From assembly GCA_030770425.1 (NCBI GenBank), contig JASJFT010000152.1:1-64000 (forward strand): a stretch of DNA of 64,000 bases, written 5' to 3'. Shown piece after piece: positions 55,676-64,000 of this stretch. The position numbers and the translations under genes were made by a program. The notes beneath the pieces are model-generated. The model was not told where the DNA came from and did no database searches. It saw only the letters and a program-made list of their open reading frames with translations. The DNA comes from Darksidea phi. Lineage: Eukaryota; Ascomycota; Dothideomycetes; Pleosporales; Lentitheciaceae. Each line of letters starts with the position of its first letter. The first letter of the stretch is position 1.

Positions 55676-58166
55676 AAGGCGCTACCTCGATGGTCGTGGT
55701 GGGTGCTGCTCTGCAGAGCGCAGCAACTGGAACCATCCGCGACTTCATCTCAAAATGACACAACTTTACAGACAGTTGAACCTATCTCCGCGAGTTGAAA
55801 TAAGCAACACCAAGCTTTTGCCCAGAGACCTAGACATACCATCGCACCTTAATATCCCCACCTGCGCGCCGCTCGCATCGTCTCGGGGCAAGCGCAAAAA
55901 TCGAGTACATTTGAGCTATGAGCTACGCGCGGGATTTCATGGTAAGAATTAGCCTATCAAGTGGCCGGCTGCTCTCATGTGCAGGGAATGACAAAGGAGA
56001 AAGTCATGGTACTATGACGCAGGTTGCTTATTGCAAAAGCCGCGGACCGAATCGCCGGCAGCAGAAACCTGGAACTCGGAACGAAGTCGCCTAAGATGCG
56101 TGGCCTCCTACTGATAGCCATTGTGATACGTTCGATGTTGGAACATTTTCGTATCATAAACGCCCGATCGCCCTGGAGCCATTGCCGAAGTACGAAAGCG
56201 ACTCTTAATAGGACGGGACCGACTAGTGATAAACAATATCCGCATTCTTTCTGAGCGCTAGCTCATCGCGTCCCTATTGGTAGTAAATAATAGTACTGCC
56301 AATGAAAGCGATAGCTGGAATGTCTAGTCGCAAACCGAGTCTTTTCCGCGGGTGAGGCCGTGCAAATATCGCCTTGGTCGGAAGCTCGGAATACAACAGG
56401 AATTGTTGCAGCCGCGATAGCGCCAGAGGATAGCGCTGATGACAGTCTTACTTTGAGTTCATAACACGTCGGTTTGGTGTAATCCACAACTGCTCTGAGG
56501 CTTTTAGAACACAATACATCTAGAGACGCCTATGGTGTTCAGCTAAGTCATGAGCTCAGTCGTAAGCGGCATGGATATGCTGTGCATTGACATTTGCGCG
56601 CGCCTTCAATCTCCACAGTTTTTTCTATCTTGTGAGGCAGTGGCAGTATAGCGGATATGATGGGATATCGGTCGCCATAAAACCATTCGGGGGGTATTTT
56701 TTCTTCGAAAGATAGCCAGGTGGCCTGTACAAAGATCTTGTGAAAAGCACTTATGGCTGTGATGCGCGTTCTTGGGTCTGCTTAGATCACCGGTATTGAG
56801 AGTTTTTCGTTGTAGTTACACTGTAGAGCTGCCAACAAGGCAGAGCGAAGAATTCAGCTTACCCGGAAATGTGGGGCCAAGCTGATAGGAACTGCGCCGC
56901 AATCAACCGGACACTAGAGTGTGAATATCCCGCCAAGATTGTGCCGTTGACACGTACGATGAGTCGCCAGACCCGCGCCGTAACGCCGCAATTTGCGCCG
57001 CGCGGTCTCCGATCCGTCCTGTGAATAACAGCGTCCGTAAAATTGTACTCCCTGAAAACCGATGGATCTTGAAAATCCGAGAATAAGCCAAAATATGGAT
57101 TTGTACGGCACTACTTGAAGGGAAAAACGCCCATGCGGGTTCCAACGTGCAGTCGTGATCCAAACAGCCTGATAGCGTCATATTGTATGCAACGCGACGC
57201 TAAAACCCTGCAGAGCGGGCTAGAAATGAGCAAGCGGCCGAGCGGCATAACAGGTCGATGTAATTGGTACGATTGGGAAAGAGAGCCGATGTCTGCATCC
57301 ATAAAAGTGTGCTTCCAAGCCCCGAAATAAGAGTTATATTCAACAATACCTTATTGCCGTATGGAATCTAAAGCATATGTAGCTAATGGAGTGAAAACGA
57401 AGAGATTTCTACATCCATATTGATTCATTGATTTACACTTAGCCAAGTGAAAACCACCGCAACTTAAAAGCCTCCCGTGTAAATATGAATCCGCGGAAAG
57501 TTCGCGTAATTTGAAGACTTTAGGTCTTCGTCACACAATTTAGAGTACATGTTTCCCTGCAATGTGACGTTGAATTAGCGAATTTTGCAGCTGTAAGGCT
57601 TTAGCAGATTGTCAAGTGCGGGGATTGAGGGCAGATAATATTTTCCTTCATCAAGATGTTCTCTGAGCACTTTCGCTACCGTATAATGGTTCATATTAGA
57701 TATCATGAGTCATGCTGAGTAGAAAAAACACGAATTTATGTCTACAGAATTGAGGTTCCGGTTGCTCTGGAAGAATCTCCTCCGGAGACGACACAGATGA
57801 TTCAGCCCTGCTCGCTCACGATAAGGTGAGCATTCAAGCAGGAGGTGTGCACGCATGCCAAATGAACTACCCGTTTCCGAAGACTTGTTGGCTAAGTGGA
57901 ACCCGATTTGGCGACCCCTCACCACCATCCATCATCAGCACATGCTTCATAATGGAAGGGTAAATTAACGCAACTTGTGTAGTGGATATTGTAGGACTAA
58001 CTAATGAATAGGTCGGAACGTCTGTTTCACATGTGTCGTGGTCTGTTTCAATGCTCAACTACATATGACTCGTAAACACTACATCGTACGTCGCGCTTCC
58101 TAAATACCCGCGTTTCCTCTTTTTCGCGGCCCATCCTCCAGTCAATAGCGCCTCATACCCAAGGAA
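55676..58166. other. Long intergenic stretch, no gene seen
   Basis: About 2.5 kb without any recognisable gene. Scattered short frames (55755-55952, 55975-56157, 56263-56514, 56903-57330, 57710-58058) are polar and unrelated to known families. Parts around 57350-57700 are AT-rich, possibly old repeat DNA, but without a strong RIP signature. Confidence 0.4.
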
Positions 58167-59933
58167 CTACTGTAGAAACTCTGGTACATCTCTCCGAAGC
58201 TTGAACTGCATATACGGTCCATCGTGGGTACTAGTAAGATGGTCAATCACCTGAAACTCGTTGGGACGTTCTCTTCCCTTCGGACCACCAGGCCGGCCAG
58301 CCCCGACAGCTCCAAGTCTTCCATCCGCTGCCTTAAAGTCGAAGTACCATAATGTTTTCGCCATGGCATTACTCAACTCCATGTAAGCCATTGTCTTTCC
58401 CGGGCATGCACGTAACCCTAGAGAGAAAGGAACAAAAGCTTGCTTTGACTTCTCGACTGCCTCCTTAGGATTTGTGTCCGAAACGATCCACCGGTCGGGG
58501 TCGAACTTGAATGAGTTTGGGAAGTATTCCTCATTGTGGTGCACGCAATAGATTGACGCGCCGACGTCGTAGCCCTCGGGAACGTAATGACCGTCTACGA
58601 CGATGCCGCCACTGCCTGGAGAGACTTCCCTCCACAGAATGCCTCCGGCTGGGGGCGTCATACGCATGGCCTCATCGATGCAGGCTCGTAGGTAGGTACA
58701 CTGAGGCATTTTTGAGTTCAACCCCGAGTGGATATCGCTTCCGGCCGTGAAAGTGCTGCGGACTTCCTTCGCTGCCTTTTCGTAGCAGTCCGAGTATCTC
58801 GATAGATAAAAGAATAAGGCTGCAAGTCCCGTTGCGCTGGTATCCGATCCCGCGATCATCAAGAACCTTGCTTCGGACCAAAGCTCAGATTGCGAGAAGC
58901 CCCTTCCAGATTCTGAATCTGTTGCGTTTACTATGAAAGAGAAAAGATCGCGTCTGGCTTCGCCATTAATTTCAGCCTCCATCCTTTCTTCTAGAAGTCT
59001 GTTCATCAGACGCATAAATTTCATGCGCATGGAAGATGCAGCAGGGTACAGGATCTTGTCCAGTTTCGCTTTCGCTAGATCTGGAAACTGGCCGTATACC
59101 GCTGAACGGTGACTTGCTGCGGTGACAGCATCGAGAAGGAAGCGGTTGTCTGGTTTATCCAGGAGTTGAAAAGATTGGCCGAAGCCAAATTCGCCCATGA
59201 CGTCGAAGCCGAGGTACTTGCATTGCTCGGTCATGTTGCTTGGGACTGACCATTGCTCTTTGTCTGCGGCTGTGAGCCTTGCTAGATTGCGGATGAACTT
59301 GTCGACATGCTGGAGGAGACTTGGCTCGAATTCACGCATGCAATTGTCGGATAGACCTTGGCTGATCATTCTGCGTTTAAATCTATGCAGGTTCTTGTCG
59401 ACTGCCGTGTGGATATTGTACACCCCAGGAGCCGGGAGTGCCGAGACATAGCCTCGGGATTTCTGGACTAGTTTGGCTTTGTTGTTGTTGATGTCTGCTC
59501 GGGGTTAGCGATGCTTAATACAAGAAACAACAAGCGGTTAACGACCTACCATGGAATGCAGTGGCGGTATTGAATGCCATTCTGTTTGGGCCTCCACGGA
59601 ACGCTGACCCTATGTGATTGTTAGTATAGTTCCCCTGTGGCTGTTAGTGTGTCGACGCCCTTACCGTAACGGTGATGATTTTCCAAAGTGCGGATATGAA
59701 GCTGGCCAAGAGCACTGTGGTAAGCGCCATACCAATCAGTGAACTTCGCGATGAATGGACCGGGCTCATGTGAGAGTGGGTTGAGGAACCATCGGTGGCT
59801 ATAGACAATTAGGAACTTTGAAAATCAGTCAGCTGTCGCTTCAATTTGCGTCGAATCCATAATTACTCACACGAAGGGAGAGAGCAATGAGGCCAAGTTT
59901 CAAAAGAAGCCGGAAAACGTCTTGGAGGTCCAT
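58167..59933 (-). CDS. Cytochrome P450 monooxygenase
   Basis: Four exons on the minus strand (59933-59871, 59815-59665, 59609-59550, 59494-58167) encode 533 residues. All junctions are in frame with GTGAGT, GTAAGG and GTAGGT donors. The N-terminal hydrophobic anchor is MDLQDVFRLLLKLGLIALSLRF, followed by the Pro-containing hinge (HRWFLNPLSHEPGP). P450 motifs are present: I-helix AGSDTSATG, the ExxR motif in DEAMRMTPPAGG, DPDRW as the PERF-like element, and the heme loop FSLGLRACPGKTM with Cys455. Sequence style fits fungal E-class P450s of the isotrichodermin-hydroxylase/benzoate-hydroxylase type, usually in the ER membrane. It lies about 870 bases downstream of the MFS transporter gene on the same strand, a common pairing in detoxification or secondary metabolism. 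The substrate is unknown. Confidence 0.92.
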
Positions 59934-60805
59934 AGTTTTACTCCGTCCTTATGCTTAAGAATAATTCTCCGAATGAAAGCGTTGGAGCGTAGGTTAGATT
60001 GGCAATGGCCGTCAACCTCACGAGTGTTGGCCAAGAGTAGGTCAACAGAGGAAGGGAGATTATATCTACTGGTCCAAAGTCTGTGGCACTTGGTAGCATT
60101 ACCTAGACGCCGCGGACTGCGCGGTGTGCCTCCACCAAGCCGTAACAATAAGTCAAGGGTGTTATGCTCTGACGCATCTTTTCGGACACCGGAATAAATT
60201 GCTTTTGGATCCAAAAGCGCGGCACGGTATATGGTTTCGCTACATGCCACTCCCGGCAAACTTTGCCAAGGTGATGACCTGCTCTCAGATTCGACCATTG
60301 AGACGGAACAAGGCCAACACAGCGGCAAGAATTCTTGAATAACTGGGTCATGAGATGCGCATCGGTTTGCATGCATGTCTTTATATTAAAAAGGCAAATT
60401 TGAAAACCCTGGTGCCACAACAGCTGGAGCGGGCTCTTTGCAATTACACGGCTTGGCCGCATGAGTTGTTGGTTCCCGACTAGGGAAGCGCAATTCGGGT
60501 TTCTTCGGTATTGCTTTTCCGGCGTTCGCATGCTAGAGAAACTAGGGTTGCTTGTACCGCATTTGTTACTAAGAACCGTTGAGCTAAAAGCAAGTAGCAA
60601 GGAGTAGGGTATCTAATGAGATATATGAATGCATTGAAGGATATAAAAATAATGATTACAAAAATACGTGGTCTCAGCGCCGGTATTTAACTCCAGTACA
60701 GACGACATAGTTTCCTACATAACGACAGGTGCTAAGGTATGACGTCTTACTGGACAATTTCCGTCATACATGGCGTATCAGGACGCTTCCCAGCTCAATA
60801 CTACC
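59934..60805. other. Region between P450 and MFS genes
   Basis: Promoter of the P450 gene and 3' flank of the MFS gene. Frames on the minus strand (59900-60376, 60103-60600) have no domain and overlap the P450 start, so they are not called. No backbone enzyme of a metabolite cluster is present here. Confidence 0.45.
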
Positions 60806-62848
60806 TTACCCAGTCTTGGTGTGTGAATTGGCGCCATCGCCAACATCTCCTGCCAAATTAGGAACGTTCGTTGTAGTGTCTTTGCGGGCGAGAGATATCT
60901 GCGGTCTCCTCCACAGCATTCCCAATCCGATGAATTGCGCTGCAGTAAACCCAATGAGGACTCTCATTCGTTGATTATACGAGTGGACTAAGATCTCAAT
61001 GACTCTATATCTGACTTTTTCAGGCAAAAGCGATATTGTGCTGGTCGACTTTAGGACCAGCGACAACTGGTCTGGTGGAAGTAGATGCTGAAGTCGCGTG
61101 GCTGCGTAGTTGTTCCAGACCGCTGAGGCGACAGCTAAACCTAAAGCTCCTCCTAAGACGCGCAACTGAAGGACAGCTCCAGCACAGAGAGCTAATGGGT
61201 TGGCTCAGCAAAAATAGGTAGAGATGCACTTGTGTGGCGCGCTTACCAAAGTCTTTATTGTGGATGATAGCTGGGGGCAAGACAAGGCATAGGCCAAATA
61301 TGACGCCGATCCCAAGCCCAGTCAATACCTGATATGCATATATGGCACTCGGCACTGAAGTTGTGTTCGTCATTGACGACAGAAGGCACACGCCCGTTAT
61401 CTGAAACACAACACCTATCAGAAGGAGAAAAATAGGTGGCATTATAGATTTGCCGGCAATGATGTTCACCGCAACGGCTCCAAGGGCGATCAGAAAGTTG
61501 AAGGGTATCAATCGAAAGCCCGCGCCGAATGCATCCACGCCGAATATTTGGAACCGTTGTGGGATGTCGATTATCGCGACAATGTATGGAGCACCCGAGA
61601 GCATGGAAAGTCTGACAATCAATTAGAACACCCTTTGAACCTGTTTTGAGGGGAAATAAGGGGGGAGCCTTACAGGAGCATACCCATCCATGCTCGATTT
61701 GTAAAGAATTCCCAAGGAAAGATAGATTCAGTGATATTATGTTTCGATCTTGAGAGGCTGTATTCCTGAAGCACAAAGGCGATCCAGAGAATGGCCGAGA
61801 GCGTGAAGAGAGATATTGTTGGCGCAGATCTCCAGCTGAACGTTGTGCCCGCTTCAAGCAGCGCGGTCACCAAAAGCATCGATGATCCAAGTAGGAAAAA
61901 GGCTCCGAGAATGTCAAGGCTTCTCGTAGAAGCGAGCGGAGAGTCTCGAGAGTCCGATCCGGGCTGGGTAACCTCTCGGCCTTGGTATGGGAATCCGTTG
62001 GGGATGCTGACAAATAGAAGAATACAAACAACAAAACCAGGTGGTATACTGCGTTCCACTTAGCTGTGATCGAGCATGCTAAGGGAGTACCTTACTTGAT
62101 AAGAAAAATCCATCTCCATGATACTCTTTCACTGAATGCTCCTCCGAGGAGAGGACCGACAAGACTACCGAATGCACTCATAGATGAGAGAATGGCAGCG
62201 TATTTAGGATAGTCGTGCTGCGGCACCATCTCATACGCGATGGTTAACCCCAGAGAGGCACAACCCGCGGCACCAATGCCTTGGAAGGCCCGACAAATGA
62301 TTCTGGCTCCTGTTAGGCGGTTGGAAAGGGTCTCCCAGAGAGGAGATCTTACAGCTGTGTCATGGACTGGGAGCCTCCGCAACCCCCGGAGAAAGCAACG
62401 AATATAAAAAGTGTGCAAATCATGCACGTTTTGCGACCAAAAGCATTACTAAACTTCGACCAGATGATTATGAGACCTGCGATTTCACTGTTGAGCACTT
62501 GAATGTCTGAGCCGAAAGTTTGAACATACTTGTGTAGGTGACAAGATAGCTTGTAACGACCCAGCCAATTTGGTCGAAACCTTGCAGATCATTCACAATG
62601 GATACCAAGGAAGTTGCAACTATAGATACTTCGATGTTCACAAGGAACATTGCTAAAGCGATGCTAAAGTTCGGGTTAGCGATCTTATTTACGAGGGAGC
62701 AACTAACTGACCTCAGAGTAACCAAGCGCAGCCTCCACCCATACAGTACGCCGTAAGAACCTCCAACGTTCAGCTCCGCTTGCGCTGGCTCCTCTGTGGG
62801 CATATTCTTCCGATCTCGAACTCTTTCCTCAGAAGCGTCCTGCAACAT
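60806..62848 (-). CDS. MFS transporter, drug/H+ antiporter type with 14 helices
   Basis: Seven exons on the minus strand (62848-62712, 62663-62530, 62476-62353, 62302-62096, 62048-61674, 61611-61247, 61191-60806) encode 575 residues, and every junction keeps the frame. Helix 1 block IALAMFLVNIEVSIVATSLV, loop motif WSKFSNAFGRKTCMICT (the GxLaDrxGrr-type motif A), LIICRAFQGIGAAG (motif B, with the Arg), GPLLGGAFSERVSWRWIFLI (motif C) and NIPPGF then identify the DHA2-like group, which exports drugs, toxins or small metabolites. The N-terminus at 62848 is chosen for a hydrophilic lead; 62803 is an alternative start. The acidic/polar C-terminus is short. It is upstream of and on the same strand as the P450 gene. 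The gene looks intact. Confidence 0.88.
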
Positions 62849-64000
62849 ATGGTGCGTTAAGGCAAAAGAAAAATGGGATGTTAAAAATAGTAGCGCACAA
62901 CAAAGTTGTTGTTCTAGTGAAGGGATAGCACGGAAAGTAACAGTGGCACAGTGGACACCTTGAGAGCGCCAAGGTTCTCCATATGACGCTAACCAGAGAC
63001 GGTGGCATGCCCACCGTTCGGAGTTGGATGCGAACGAAATGACGGTGTATTTTGGCGCACCCTCTGTGAGGCCCCACCTAATCTCGGTTACAATGCGTCC
63101 CAAGCGGTCGGGCTCGCCCCGTTGAGTATCACATGCTAATAAAATACCGGGCATGTGCCAACTGCGCCGCTCATACTTCAACGCTAGCGGAGGCACGGAA
63201 GGGCAACGTTCATGTTCGGGTGACGCACTTTATTTACTGAGGGTTTGGTTTTCGGGATGGCATGTCCCCACTTGCCAACTCATATCCATGTGGACGCATG
63301 AGCTCTTAGGCTAGGGAAGGCTAGGCAAACGCGCCGATTCTGATACGTTTGTCAAAACACAAGAGCGTTATTGCAAACGAGGAACGATAAGACGCTTGAA
63401 TTGGCTGTCCATTGTTCCAAGGTCGTGGCCGGCGTCAAGCCTTCCACTCTTTTCGTATACAGGTTGATATTTCAGTAGTGGTTCAGGCATTTAAGGTCAT
63501 TATTGGAGTCTATAATAGCATAGTTACGCAATGCGGCTTTTCCTAGGGAAAAAAGAGAGAAAAGAGAGGCAACATTTAAAGGTCCTAAGCCGATAATATC
63601 GACCCTTCCTCCACTGAACAAAACCGAAAAGTATATCTTGCCCAATCTCTGTTCTTCCCCTCATTAGCAAAGCCCGTATTCATCGTTGCCAAAACATGAA
63701 AAGTGCACCCTGGAAACAACATCTTTTGCACTGAGAATACCGAGTAAATATGCATTCGTAGCTCTCTAGTAACGGGCCGCGATTACCGAATACATGCCGA
63801 AAGCCTCATTGCTGCCGGAAGAGCGCTCGATGTGGAACTCGCGCTCTCGCAAGATGATGTTATTCGACTCTCCATCGTCACTTGGGAGCCTGGTGGCGTC
63901 CCCGTCTGACCCTTAAATGGGCGGAGTATGCTTTCGGCAAATAGACTTGGTACTAGACCACGATCGAGCAATAAGTCGAAAAAGGCTATTCTCGTGGACT
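62849..64000. other. Right end of window, no gene seen
   Basis: The left part is the promoter and leader of the MFS gene. Open frames at 62829-63196 (minus) continue past its start but lack domain features. No supported gene lies between 63200 and the end, although a partial frame at 63783-63971 (minus) may belong to something beyond the window. Confidence 0.4.

Noticed and set aside
59900..60600. Minus-strand frames upstream of the P450 gene
   Set aside because: They overlap the P450 first exon in another frame and have no family features; likely leader and promoter.
58167..62848. Full secondary-metabolite gene cluster
   Set aside because: Only a P450 and a transporter are present; no polyketide, peptide or terpene synthase and no cluster regulator was found in the window.

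Overview
The window is nuclear DNA from a filamentous ascomycete (Pezizomycotina), most likely a dothideomycete. The evidence is short introns of about 45-90 bases with GTRNGT donors and CTAAC/CTAAT branch motifs, fungal-type gene families (btgC-like GH17, fungal rhodopsin-domain protein, DUF6601 and DUF6536 relics, NACHT/ankyrin protein, many small secreted proteins), and AT-rich blocks with excess TA and scarce CA/TG that look like repeat-induced point mutation (RIP). The class assignment is inference.

Left part (1-25 kb), accessory in character: an RIP-like AT block (about 61-780), a membrane-anchored fucose-lectin-like gene (1714-3562), a short telomere-like motif, an orphan head of a SERAC1/NACHT-type protein (5034-5339), a second AT block, a decayed DUF6601 gene (about 6195-7085), a 24-cysteine secreted protein built from four modules (8117-9068), an eight-cysteine secreted protein (10347-10703), an intact DUF6601 gene (12448-13428) divergent from a large SERAC1/NACHT/ankyrin gene carrying three lesions (13900-20831), another small secreted cysteine-rich protein (21199-21722), a CE12 rhamnogalacturonan acetylesterase (21917-22714) and a broken membrane protein gene (about 23100-24784).

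Middle part (26-46 kb), mostly conserved and intact: GH17 glucanase, a Cys-rich single-pass surface protein, an FAD/NADPH reductase of the cytochrome P450 reductase type without an FMN domain, a cupin with a possible mitochondrial presequence, a mitochondrial ABC half-transporter (MDL1 type), RNA 3'-terminal phosphate cyclase, a Dal5-like MFS permease and a STRAP-like WD40 protein.

Right part (47-64 kb), accessory again: an F-box-type relic, a Cys-containing hypothetical protein, a fungal rhodopsin-domain receptor-like gene, a DUF6536 relic, a histidine acid phosphatase pseudogene, and a cytochrome P450 next to a seven-exon drug/H+ antiporter-type MFS gene.

Two themes stand out. First, DUF6601 genes occur twice, each time divergently beside a SERAC1/NACHT-type gene or gene fragment, which hints at a two-gene unit. 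Second, seven loci are broken, and several stops are what Gln, Trp or Arg codons would become by C:G to T:A transition, as expected of RIP-type decay. Surviving genes in the same regions encode small secreted, surface or transport proteins.
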